DNA of 12,537 bases. Source: Paracoccaceae bacterium (GTDB lineage: Bacteria; Pseudomonadota; Alphaproteobacteria; Rhodobacterales; Rhodobacteraceae). Made by a program: the position numbers and the translations under genes. The notes beneath the pieces were generated by a model. That model was not told the DNA's origin. It ran no database searches and was given only the letters and a program-made list of their open reading frames with translations. Location of the stretch: NCBI GenBank assembly GCA_023260935.1, contig JALQTL010000123.1, positions 1 through 12,537 of the forward strand, in the 5' to 3' direction. This document shows positions 5,827 to 12,414 of this stretch, piece by piece (positions within the stretch are counted from its first letter, which is position 1; the number at the start of each line of letters is the position of its first letter).

Positions 5827-6333
5827 ATGCAGGTTCTGCCCATCGTCACATGGCCCGACCCGTGGCTTTCAACCCCCTGCTCCCCGGTCGCCGCCCCAGA
5901 GGCGGAACAGACGGGGCGTCTGGCCGCCGACATGCTGAACACGATGTATCACGCGCAGGGGCGTGGCCTTGCCGCGCCGCAAGTGGGGGTGCTTCAGCGC
6001 CTTTTCGTGATGGATGTAACGTGGAAGGAAGGCACACGGCGCCCCTGCGTCTGCATCAACCCCGAAATCATTGCCCGATCCGCCACCACGGCACCCGGGC
6101 CCGAGGGCTGCCTGTCGATCCCCGGCGTCACGGTCGATGTACCCCGCGCCGATTGGGTGGAACTGGCCTTTACCGGGCTGGATGGCCAGCGCCGGACCGA
6201 ACGCCTGACCGGATTTGCCGCGATTTGCGCGCAGCACGAACTGGATCACCTTGACGGCATCGTCACCTTCGACCGCCTTTCCCCCGAAGCGCGCGCGGCG
6301 GCCGAAGCCAATTATACCGTGGCCCGGCCATGA
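5827..6333 (+). CDS. def: Peptide deformylase, second copy (complete motifs, divergent)
   Basis: This 168-residue paralogue of its upstream neighbour keeps every catalytic element: GRGLAAPQ (45-52), EGCLSIPG (93-100, Cys95) and QHELDH (136-141, with His137, Glu138, His141). It should therefore bind Fe/Zn and deformylate peptides. It differs clearly from the first copy outside the motifs. The N-terminus reads LPIVTWPDPWLSTPCSP, and the C-terminus ends soon after the third motif (LSPEARAAAEANYTVARP). It lacks the long Lys/Arg-rich helix that in E. coli deformylase binds the ribosome near the tunnel exit. Reduced ribosome binding or a different substrate range is an inference. The start follows the def stop by one base, and its stop overlaps the next start as ATGA, so it is probably translationally coupled. 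Confidence 0.92.
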   Translation: MQVLPIVTWPDPWLSTPCSPVAAPEAEQTGRLAADMLNTMYHAQGRGLAAPQVGVLQRLFVMDVTWKEGTRRPCVCINPEIIARSATTAPGPEGCLSIPGVTVDVPRADWVELAFTGLDGQRRTERLTGFAAICAQHELDHLDGIVTFDRLSPEARAAAEANYTVARP

Positions 6334-6833
6334 CCGCGCGCCCCTGCCTGCCCTGGCCCGCGCCGGTGCTGAAGACCCCCGCCGCCGAGGTGCCCGCCAT
6401 CACCGATGAGGTCCGCGGCATCTGGGCCGACATGATCGACACGATGGAGGCGATGCCCGGCTATGGCCTTGCCGCCGTGCAGATCGGCGTGCCGCTGCGG
6501 CTGGCGGTGGTGGATTGTTCCACCGAACGCGGGAAGGCCGTGCGCATGGCCAACCCGGTTGTCCTGCATGCCAGCGGCCAGATGCGCGAACATGAAGAAG
6601 CCAGCCCGAACCTGCCCGGTGTCTCGGCCGTCATCCGCCGCCCCCGCGCCGTGACCGTGCGTTTTCTGAACGAAAGCGGAGAGGTGGAGGACCGCGATTT
6701 CGTGGGCCTCTGGGCCACATCGGTGCAGCACCAGCTCGACCATCTGGCGGGCCGGATGTATTTTGACCACCTGTCGCCGCTGAAGCGCAAGATGCTGATT
6801 GCCCGGGCAGAAAAGCAGAAGAGACGCGGATGA
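6330..6833 (+). CDS. Peptide deformylase-like protein with degenerate active site
   Basis: This 167-residue protein aligns along its whole length with the first deformylase, yet key residues are changed. Motif 1 is GYGLAAVQ (44-51; Pro to Val, Gln kept). Motif 2 is EASPNLP (90-96), in which the metal-binding Cys is Ser92. Motif 3 is QHQLDH (133-138), in which the catalytic Glu is Gln135 while both His remain. Without the Cys ligand and the Glu base, ordinary deformylase chemistry is not expected. The frame is intact, the core (FVGLWATSVQHQLDHLAG) is well kept, and the basic C-terminal helix (LKRKMLIARAEKQKRRG) remains. It therefore looks like a maintained pseudoenzyme, perhaps able to bind ribosomes, rather than a decaying pseudogene. 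Its start overlaps the second def (ATGA) and its stop overlaps fmt (ATGA). Confidence 0.9.
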   Translation: MTARPCLPWPAPVLKTPAAEVPAITDEVRGIWADMIDTMEAMPGYGLAAVQIGVPLRLAVVDCSTERGKAVRMANPVVLHASGQMREHEEASPNLPGVSAVIRRPRAVTVRFLNESGEVEDRDFVGLWATSVQHQLDHLAGRMYFDHLSPLKRKMLIARAEKQKRRG

Positions 6834-7723
6834 AACTGGTTTTCATGGGCACGCCGGAGTTTTCGGTCCCGGTGCTTCAGGCACTGGCGCTCCGGCATCA
6901 GGTGCTGGCAGTCTATACCCAGCCCCCCCGCCCCGCGGGCCGGGGCAAGGCCGAACGCCCCGGCGCCGTGCATCAGGCCGCGCTGGGGCTTGGTTTGCCC
7001 GTCCGCCACCCCACCAGCCTGAAAGGCGCCGAGGCGCAGGCCGAATTCGCCGCCCTTGGCGCCGATGTGGCGGTGGTGGTGGCCTATGGGCTGATCCTGC
7101 CGCAGGCGGTGCTCGATGCGCCGCGCCATGGCTGCCTGAACATCCACGCCAGCCTGTTGCCGCGCTGGCGCGGGGCCGCCCCGATCCACCGCGCCATCAT
7201 GGCGGGCGACGCCGAAACCGGGGTCTGCATCATGCAGATGGAGGCGGGTCTGGATACCGGCCCCGTCCTGTTGCGCGAAGCCACCCCGATCGGCACGGCC
7301 GAAACCACCGCCGATCTGCATGACCGCCTGTCGGCCATGGGCGCGCGGCTGATCCTTCAGGCGCTTGACCGCCTGCCCGACCTGCACCCCGAACCACAGC
7401 CCGCCGAAGGCGTCACCTACGCAGCCAAGATCGACAAGGCCGAAGCCCGCGTCGATTTCACCCGCCACGCGGCCGAGGTGGACCGCCTGATCCGTGGCCT
7501 GTCGCCCTTTCCCGGCGCCTGGGTCAGCGTCGCCGGCGAAAGGGTAAAGCTTCTGCGCTCACGCCTTTGCCCGGGCTCCGGGGTGCCGGGGCAGGTTCTG
7601 GGCGGCTTCACCATCGCCTGTGGCACAGACGCCATCGAGGTGCTGGAGGCGCAGCGCGAAGGCAAGCGCCCCATGCCCGCGGCCGAGGTTCTGAAGGGCC
7701 TGACCCTTCCAGACCGGCTTTAG
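6830..7723 (+). CDS. fmt: Methionyl-tRNA formyltransferase
   Basis: This 297-residue cytoplasmic enzyme transfers a formyl group from 10-formyltetrahydrofolate to Met-tRNA(fMet), producing the initiator used in bacterial translation. The N-terminal formyltransferase domain opens with MKLVFMGTPEFSVPVLQAL. It contains LNIHASLLPRWRGAAPIHRA with Asn104 and His106, and GLDTGP with Asp142, the usual catalytic triad. A C-terminal tRNA-binding domain begins at about 205 (YAAKIDKAEARVDF, then RLIRGLSPFPGAW) and ends normally (LKGLTLPDRL). It is slightly short for the family (about 300-315). The start overlaps the deformylase-like gene by ATGA. Clustering with def is ancient and functional: Fmt makes the group that Def removes. 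Confidence 0.97.
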   Translation: MKLVFMGTPEFSVPVLQALALRHQVLAVYTQPPRPAGRGKAERPGAVHQAALGLGLPVRHPTSLKGAEAQAEFAALGADVAVVVAYGLILPQAVLDAPRHGCLNIHASLLPRWRGAAPIHRAIMAGDAETGVCIMQMEAGLDTGPVLLREATPIGTAETTADLHDRLSAMGARLILQALDRLPDLHPEPQPAEGVTYAAKIDKAEARVDFTRHAAEVDRLIRGLSPFPGAWVSVAGERVKLLRSRLCPGSGVPGQVLGGFTIACGTDAIEVLEAQREGKRPMPAAEVLKGLTLPDRL

Positions 7724-7787
7724 CCCGACGGCAGCCCATTCCCATTGGCGCCATTCTGCCCCATATTGGCGGAAAGTGGGGGGCAGC

Positions 7788-8021
7788 ATGCCGATCATCG
7801 CACTTGTCATCATCGGGGCGGCGGCCGGGTTTCTGGCCACCCGGGTCATGAAGGTGAACACCGATGTGCCCACGACCATTGCCATCGGTGTCTTCGGGGC
7901 GCTGATGGGGGGTGCGCTGCTGCGTTTCCTGATGATGGTGACGGGCTGGGCCGCGGGCTTTCTGGGCGCCTTCCTTGGCGCGGTACTGCTGATCTGGCTG
8001 TGGAAGACCTACATCAGGTAA
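7788..8021 (+). CDS. GlsB/YeaQ/YmgE-family small membrane protein
   Basis: This 77-residue protein is almost entirely hydrophobic, with three predicted membrane segments at about residues 2-21, 31-50 and 52-73. It is rich in Gly/Ala (IIGAAAGFLATRVMK, GVFGALMGGALL, GFLGAFLGAVLLIWLW). This fits the transglycosylase-associated protein family (GlsB/YeaQ), small inner-membrane proteins often linked to stress but without a proven activity. I chose ATG 7788, preceded by a G-run (7778-7783) as the ribosome site. A GTG at 7776 would add four residues. It lies 64 bases after fmt, with no obvious terminator or promoter between them, so it may be read through from the def-fmt operon. Its stop lies inside the 3' end of the convergent TetR gene. 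Confidence 0.75.
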   Translation: MPIIALVIIGAAAGFLATRVMKVNTDVPTTIAIGVFGALMGGALLRFLMMVTGWAAGFLGAFLGAVLLIWLWKTYIR

Positions 8022-8538
8022 GCCGCTTCAAGGCATCCTTCAGCCGGAACCCCTTGCCGCCCGCGGGCATCCACAGCACCTGCCCCATCCATGCGGCAAA
8101 CAGCACCGCCACCGCCTCCTGCGCCTTTGGCCCGCCCCCCAGACGCAAGGCAAGGGCCGCTTCCACCCGGGCACGCCACGAGGCCGCCCGCTCGCGCAGC
8201 CCCGCATCGCGGAAATTCACCGCCAGAAGCGACAGGTCGGCTCCGCCGTCACCGCTTTCCTCCCCCAAGGCCTTCAGCAGGGCAGCCGCGCCCTTTGCCG
8301 TCATCGGGGATTCCGCCTCGGCCTTCTGGCAGGCGGCATCCAGCCGGTCCCAGCCATCGTGAAGCGCGGCCTGCACCATGCCTTCGCGGCTGCCAAAGCG
8401 CTGCACCAGCGTGGCCGCCGCCAACCCGGTCTGCCGGGCCACCGGGCCAAAGGCAACGGCCTTGTCGCCGCCTTCGGCCAGAAGCCGGCGGATGGTGGCG
8501 TGAACCTCGGCATCGGGAATGATCTTGCGGCGCGGCAT
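8014..8538 (-). CDS. TetR/AcrR-family transcriptional regulator
   Basis: This 174-residue DNA-binding protein has an N-terminal helix-turn-helix at about residues 27-60 (VAFGPVARQTGLAAATLVQR, then FGSREGMVQAAL), typical of TetR repressors. The helical C-terminal part (70-174) is the presumed ligand and dimer domain and shows no recognisable ligand signature. ATG 8538 gives a normal TetR N-terminus (MPRRKIIPDAEVHATIRRLL). The open frame reaches 8655, but the extra part is Pro/Arg-rich and lacks family character. It lies 55 bases downstream of the TRIC-type channel gene on the same strand, so it could be the last gene of that run. Its last 8 bases overlap the end of the convergent small membrane gene. 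The target is unknown. Confidence 0.8.
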   Translation of the reverse strand: MPRRKIIPDAEVHATIRRLLAEGGDKAVAFGPVARQTGLAAATLVQRFGSREGMVQAALHDGWDRLDAACQKAEAESPMTAKGAAALLKALGEESGDGGADLSLLAVNFRDAGLRERAASWRARVEAALALRLGGGPKAQEAVAVLFAAWMGQVLWMPAGGKGFRLKDALKRLT

Positions 8539-8593
8539 GGCCGCAGGATAGCCAAACGCCCTGCCGGGAAAAGCCCCTATCGCCCCAGGAACA

Positions 8594-9250
8594 CTACCTC
8601 TTGGGCGGATTGGTGCGCGGCGGCCGTGCCCTGTAAACCGGCAACCGCCAGCCAAAGGCGATGCTGCCCGCCCGCAGCCCCAGCGTCACCACCCCGCACA
8701 GAACCAGCGCGGCCCCGCCCGAAACCCCAGCCAGCCCCACCAGCACCACCGCCAGCGCCCCGGCAAAAGCGCAGGTGACGTAAAGCTCTCCCTGCCGCAA
8801 GACCAGCGGCACCTCGTTGCAGACCACATCGCGCAACAGCCCGCCCATGCAGCCCGTCACCATCCCCATGACCAGCACGACAGACCAGCCCGCCCCTTCG
8901 CCAACCGCCGCCGCCACCCCCGCAGGGACGGCAACCGCAAGGGCAAAGGCATCCAGCCACAGGATCGCGCGATAGCGGCTTTCCAGCAGATGCGCGGTCA
9001 TGAACACCACCAGCGCCGCCGCCGCCGCCACGCCCAGCATGGCCGGGTTGGCGATCCAGAACACCGGCCGGTCCAGCATCACATCGCGCAGGGTGCCGCC
9101 CCCCGTGGCCGTGAGGCAGGCGATGAAGATGAACCCCACCACATCCAGCTGCGCCCGGCTGGCCACCAGCGCCCCAGTCAGCGCGAACACCGCCACCGAC
9201 AGGTAATCCAGCAGCGGCAACAGGCGCAACAGTCCCTCGGCCGCAGTCAT
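8594..9250 (-). CDS. TRIC/YadS-type (UPF0126) membrane channel protein
   Basis: This 218-residue inner-membrane protein is built of two similar halves of about three helices each plus a final helix, as in prokaryotic trimeric intracellular cation channels. The repeat signature appears twice: GGTLRDVMLDRPVFW (51-65) and GGLLRDVVCNEVPLVL (136-151). Hydrophobic segments run near 14-31, 36-50, 70-88, 97-118, 122-138, 157-174 and 179-196. TRIC proteins carry K+ and other monovalent cations in studied prokaryotic cases; YadS itself is poorly understood, so the substrate is inferred. The start ATG 9250 overlaps the rnhA stop as ATGA, indicating coupling. The upstream open frame (to 9355) belongs to rnhA's other frame. 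The C-terminal tail is basic (YRARPPRTNPPKR). Confidence 0.88.
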   Translation of the reverse strand: MTAAEGLLRLLPLLDYLSVAVFALTGALVASRAQLDVVGFIFIACLTATGGGTLRDVMLDRPVFWIANPAMLGVAAAAALVVFMTAHLLESRYRAILWLDAFALAVAVPAGVAAAVGEGAGWSVVLVMGMVTGCMGGLLRDVVCNEVPLVLRQGELYVTCAFAGALAVVLVGLAGVSGGAALVLCGVVTLGLRAGSIAFGWRLPVYRARPPRTNPPKR

Positions 9251-9717
9251 GCCGGGGCCCCCCTTACCGGCTTGAACGGCGCCATCCCGGCCCGGGCCAG
9301 CGCATCGGCCCGTTCGTTTTCGGCATGGCCCGCGTGACCCTTGATCCAGCGCCACTCAACGTTGTGGCGGGCCTGCGCCGCATCCAGCCGCTGCCACAGC
9401 TCCACATTCTTGACCGGCTTCCTGTCGGCCGTCTTCCAGCCGTTCCGCTTCCACCCGAAGATCCAGCCGGTCACGCCGTTCTTCACATAGGCGCTGTCGG
9501 TGACAATGGTGATGGTGCTGGGCCGCGACAGCGATTCCAGCGCCGAAATCGCCGCCATCAGCTCCATCCGGTTGTTTGTCGTCTCGGCCTCGCCCCCCGA
9601 AAGCTCGCGCTCGCGCAGCACCGTGTCGCCATCGCGGGCGATCAGCAGCACCCCCCAGCCCCCGGGGCCAGGATTGCCGGAACAGGCGCCGTCAGTATAG
9701 GCGAAAAGATCGGGCAT
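9247..9717 (-). CDS. rnhA: Ribonuclease HI
   Basis: This 156-residue cytoplasmic endonuclease degrades the RNA strand of RNA-DNA hybrids (R-loops, primer remnants). Its length equals the E. coli enzyme within a residue. All four acidic catalytic residues are visible: Asp9 in AYTDGACSGNPGPGGWG, Glu52 in TTNNRMELMA, Asp74 in IVTDSAYVKNG and Asp138 in NERADALAR. His128 in WIKGHAGH corresponds to the mobile loop His. The basic handle region is present (FGWKRNGWKTADRKPVKN, 88-105). ATG 9717 follows a strong AAGGAG (9731-9726). Upstream codons in the open frame (to 9816) belong to the end of the oxidoreductase gene in another frame. It lies 46 bases after that oxidoreductase and overlaps the next gene by ATGA. 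Confidence 0.97.
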   Translation of the reverse strand: MPDLFAYTDGACSGNPGPGGWGVLLIARDGDTVLRERELSGGEAETTNNRMELMAAISALESLSRPSTITIVTDSAYVKNGVTGWIFGWKRNGWKTADRKPVKNVELWQRLDAAQARHNVEWRWIKGHAGHAENERADALARAGMAPFKPVRGAPA

Positions 9718-9725
9718 GCGGGGCA

Positions 9726-9731
9726 CTCCTT
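9726..9731 (-). promoter_or_regulatory. Shine-Dalgarno sequence of rnhA
   Basis: The minus strand reads AAGGAG, 8 bases before ATG 9717. It is among the best ribosome sites in this window and fixes the rnhA start against a longer open frame. Confidence 0.65.
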
Positions 9732-9763
9732 CGGGGCGGGGATAGAAAGGCGGGGGGCGAAGG

Positions 9764-10834
9764 TCAAGCCGCGCCGCGCAGCGAATCCGTAACCCTGAAG
9801 CCTTCGGGCAGGGCATCCCGCCCCTCCAGCACCAGATCGGCCATCACCTCTGCCACCTTCGGCGCCATGCCAAAGCCGATCTTGAACCCGCCATTTGCCA
9901 CGAAATGCCCCGGCCGCCCGGGCCAGTGGCCCAGCATCGGCGCACGGCTGCGCGCGCGCGGGCGCACCCCGGCCCAACGCTCGGTCACCTGGGCCCCGCG
10001 CAGGGCCGGGCAGGCCTCCAGCGCCCGCGCCAGCAGGGCATCGCATTGCGCATCCACCGCCGCCCCGTCTGTCCATTCGTTTTCCGAGGTAGATCCGATG
10101 GCCACCGTGCCATCGACATGGGGCACCACATGCAGGCCGCCGGCAAAAAGCTGCGGTTGGTCGCGGGCATCATGGCGCAACAGCAGCGCCTGCCCCTTCA
10201 CCCCGCCGCCTACGGCGCGCCCCAGATCCGCCCCCAGCGCCAGAAGCCCCGCATGTCCCGTGGCCCAGATCACCGCGCCGCCGGTCGGGGGCGACGCATC
10301 GGCCCCCGCGCCCTCCACCACTTCTGCACCGCCCGCGCGGATCGCCGCGCACAGCGCACGCGCCGCAAGGCGCGGATGCAGCCGGGCCGAAAGCGTATCG
10401 CGCACCACCAGTCCCGAAGGGCTGACCGGCGCCCAGCCCCCCCCTGCCGGGGCGGGCTCTACCGTCCAGTCAGCCTGCCCCTGCCACAGAAGCGCCGCCT
10501 CCTCGGCCCGCCCCCGGGCCCGGGCGACGGCGGCGGCATCCTCCAGCGGTTGCAGCCTGCCCAGCCGGGCATAGCCCGTGGCCAGCCCCGAGGCACCCTC
10601 CACCCCGTCCCAGAACTCTTTGGCCATCAGCAGGCTTTCCAGTTGGAACTGCTTTTTCGGGTTCCAGTTTTCCGGCACATGCGGCGACAGCGCCCCGACC
10701 AGCCCGCCCGAGGATCCGGAACCTATTCGGTCGGCCTCGATCACGCGCACCCTTGCGCCGCGCCGCACCGCCTCCCATGCGCAGGCAAGGCCAAAGATGC
10801 CGCCGCCCATCACCGTCAGATCGACCCTTGCCAT
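9764..10834 (-). CDS. FAD-dependent oxidoreductase, DAO family (possible stand-alone MnmC oxidase-like partner)
   Basis: This 356-residue flavoprotein is of the D-amino-acid oxidase/glycine oxidase fold. The N-terminus is a Rossmann dinucleotide site, LTVMGGGIFGLACAWEAVRR, with GxGxxG at 10-15 and Glu33 as the FAD-ribose contact. A second FAD signature, GSGSSGGLVGALSPH, follows at 38-52. The C-terminal FAD motif is HFVANGGFKIGFGMAPKVAE, near 311-330. The middle substrate domain is divergent, so the substrate is not evident. The next gene, divergently transcribed 45 bases away, is an MnmD-type tRNA methyltransferase. In bifunctional MnmC a flavin domain of this same fold is fused to MnmD and oxidatively removes the carboxymethyl group of cmnm5U34. 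This gene is thus a candidate split partner, though a plain amine/amino-acid oxidase is equally possible. ATG 10834 is preceded by GGGAA. Confidence 0.82.
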   Translation of the reverse strand: MARVDLTVMGGGIFGLACAWEAVRRGARVRVIEADRIGSGSSGGLVGALSPHVPENWNPKKQFQLESLLMAKEFWDGVEGASGLATGYARLGRLQPLEDAAAVARARGRAEEAALLWQGQADWTVEPAPAGGGWAPVSPSGLVVRDTLSARLHPRLAARALCAAIRAGGAEVVEGAGADASPPTGGAVIWATGHAGLLALGADLGRAVGGGVKGQALLLRHDARDQPQLFAGGLHVVPHVDGTVAIGSTSENEWTDGAAVDAQCDALLARALEACPALRGAQVTERWAGVRPRARSRAPMLGHWPGRPGHFVANGGFKIGFGMAPKVAEVMADLVLEGRDALPEGFRVTDSLRGAA

Positions 10835-10882
10835 TTCCCGCGCCCCGTGACCATGACTACGCCGAAAGGCTTACGGGAAATG
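10832..10882. repeat. Inverted repeat holding the start codons of both divergent genes
   Basis: CATTTCCCG (10832-10840) and CGGGAAATG (10874-10882) are perfect 9-base inverted copies separated by 33 bases. Each arm contains a start codon with its GGGAA ribosome-site-like prefix: oxidoreductase on the minus strand, MnmD on the plus strand. Only 45 bases lie between the two start codons, so promoters and operators must overlap here or lie within the opposite gene. Confidence 0.5.
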
Positions 10883-11554
10883 ACGGCCAACGAACAGAGC
10901 ACGGGTCTGGACTGGAAAGACGGCACGATCCCGGTATCGCGCCGCTTTGACGACCCGTATTTCTCGCTCGCCGACGGGCTGGCCGAAACGCGCCACGTCT
11001 TTCTGGCCGGAAACGGCCTGCCCGACAGGCTGAGCGATGGCTTTCACATTGCAGAACTGGGGTTTGGCACCGGGCTGAACATGCTGGCCACCCAGATCGC
11101 ATGGGCCGCAACCGGAAGGCCGGGCACGCTGCACTTTACCAGTTTCGAGGCATTTCCCCTGCCCGCGACAGACATCGACCGCGCGCTTCAGGCCTTCCCC
11201 GAGGCCCGCGCCGTGGCCGATCCCTTTCTTGCCGCTTGGGGGCGGGGCCAGCGCCGGTTCACGCTGCCGGGCCTGACGGTCGAGGTGATCGAAGGCGATG
11301 CCCGCGCCACCCTGCCGTTGTGGCAGGGCCGGGCGGACGCTTGGTTTCTGGATGGCTTTTCACCCGCCAAGAACCCCGAACTGTGGTCGACCGACCTGAT
11401 GGAAATGGTCTTTGCCCATACCTTGCCGGGGGGCAGCTTTGCCACCTATACCGCCGCGGGCCATGTGCGCCGCGCCCTTGCCGACGCCGGCTTTACCGTC
11501 CAGCGCCATCCGGGCCATGGCCGCAAGCGCCACATGACCGCAGGCTGGAAATGA
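10880..11554 (+). CDS. mnmD: MnmD-type tRNA (mnm5s2U34) methyltransferase
   Basis: This 224-residue S-adenosylmethionine-dependent enzyme corresponds to the N-terminal domain of MnmC. It methylates nm5(s2)U at the wobble base of tRNAs such as Lys, Glu and Gln to mnm5(s2)U. The N-terminus is DWKDGTIPVSRRFDDPYFS (11-29), followed by GLAETRHVFL (33-42). The SAM-binding motif is AELGFGTGLNML (58-69). The hallmark motif WFLDGFSPAKNPELW (155-169) and a final GHGRKRHMTAGW are present. There is no fused C-terminal oxidase; the protein ends after the methyltransferase, as in stand-alone MnmD proteins. ATG 10880 has GGGAA next to it and AAGG 10 bases upstream. In-frame ATG 10853 would add nine residues. 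The gene diverges from the FAD oxidoreductase, and its stop overlaps the transporter start as ATGA. Confidence 0.9.
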   Translation: MTANEQSTGLDWKDGTIPVSRRFDDPYFSLADGLAETRHVFLAGNGLPDRLSDGFHIAELGFGTGLNMLATQIAWAATGRPGTLHFTSFEAFPLPATDIDRALQAFPEARAVADPFLAAWGRGQRRFTLPGLTVEVIEGDARATLPLWQGRADAWFLDGFSPAKNPELWSTDLMEMVFAHTLPGGSFATYTAAGHVRRALADAGFTVQRHPGHGRKRHMTAGWK

Positions 11555-12414
11555 GCAGGAACGCAAGGCTTGGCATCTGGCTGATGATCGCCGCCGTGGC
11601 AACCTTTGCCGCGCAGGACGGCTTTTCGCGCTATCTGGCCGAAACCTACAACACCCCGATGATTATCATGGTCCGCTACTGGGTCTTTGCAGGCTTTGTC
11701 ACCCTGCTGGCCCTGCGTCGTCCCGAAGGGTTCCGTGCCGCCGTCGCCTCGCGCAGGCCGCCTGCCCATGTCGCGCGGGCGGTGCTGCTGGTGGGGGAAA
11801 TCTGTTTCATCGTCTATGGCTATACCCGGATCGGGCTGATCGAAAGCCACGCGGTCTTTGCCATCTGTCCGCTGCTGATCGCTGCCCTCTCCGGCCCGCT
11901 TCTGGGCGAGCGGATGATCTGGCAACGCTGGGCGGCGATCGCCGCGGGGCTGGTGGGGGTGATCATCATCCTGCGCCCGGGGATGGGTGTCTTTTCCCCC
12001 GCGGCCCTGCTGCCGCTTGCGGCGGCGATGATGTTTGCGGTCTATTCCATCCTGACCCGGCTGACCACGCGCGACGAGCCCACGTTTCCGGCCTTCTTCT
12101 GGCCCGGCGTCATCGGCGCCGTGCTGATGACGGCCTTCGGCCTGCCGAACTGGCAGCCTATCGCCACAGCGGACTGGCCGCTTTTGCTGTGCTACTGCGG
12201 GCTGTCGGTGCTGTCGCACTGGCTCTTGCTGAAATGCTATGAACAGATCGAAGCCGCGCGGGTGCAGCCCTATGCCTATCTTCAGATCGTTTTCGTCACC
12301 CTGATCGGCATCTTGGTCTATGACGAAACGCTGGCGCCCCTTGTCGCGCTTGGCGCGGGCCTGATCATCGCCGCCGGGCTTTACGCCCTGTCATTGGAGC
12401 GCCGGCCCGCATGA
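11551..12414 (+). CDS. EamA/DMT-superfamily transporter, first of a tandem pair
   Basis: This 287-residue inner-membrane protein has about ten hydrophobic helices arranged as two EamA halves (about residues 5-135 and 147-282). It fits the drug/metabolite transporter superfamily. Recognisable pieces are GIWLMIAAVATFAAQDGFSR at the N-terminus, the half-ending GERMIWQRWAAIAAGLVGVI, and in the second half YEQIEAARVQPYAYLQIVF with a closing YDETLAPLVALGAGLIIAAG. These paired blocks are the usual internal repeat. Substrates range from amino acids and metabolites to drugs and cannot be told from sequence. The start ATG 11551 overlaps the mnmD stop (ATGA), so translation is probably coupled to the methyltransferase. 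The end overlaps the next, similar transporter (ATGA). Confidence 0.92.
   Translation: MSRNARLGIWLMIAAVATFAAQDGFSRYLAETYNTPMIIMVRYWVFAGFVTLLALRRPEGFRAAVASRRPPAHVARAVLLVGEICFIVYGYTRIGLIESHAVFAICPLLIAALSGPLLGERMIWQRWAAIAAGLVGVIIILRPGMGVFSPAALLPLAAAMMFAVYSILTRLTTRDEPTFPAFFWPGVIGAVLMTAFGLPNWQPIATADWPLLLCYCGLSVLSHWLLLKCYEQIEAARVQPYAYLQIVFVTLIGILVYDETLAPLVALGAGLIIAAGLYALSLERRPA

Noticed and set aside
6330..6833. Calling the third deformylase a decaying pseudogene
   Set aside because: The frame is intact, length is normal, the core and both motif-3 His are preserved, and overlaps with both neighbours are kept. This argues for a maintained protein.
6461..7468. A 335-codon minus-strand open frame opposite the deformylase-like gene and fmt
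   Set aside because: It is antisense to genes with intact motifs and joined by ATGA overlaps, and shows no domain signature of its own.
7724..7787. Terminator after fmt or promoter for the small membrane gene
   Set aside because: No stable GC stem with a T-run and no -35/-10 pair at usual spacing could be found in these 64 bases.
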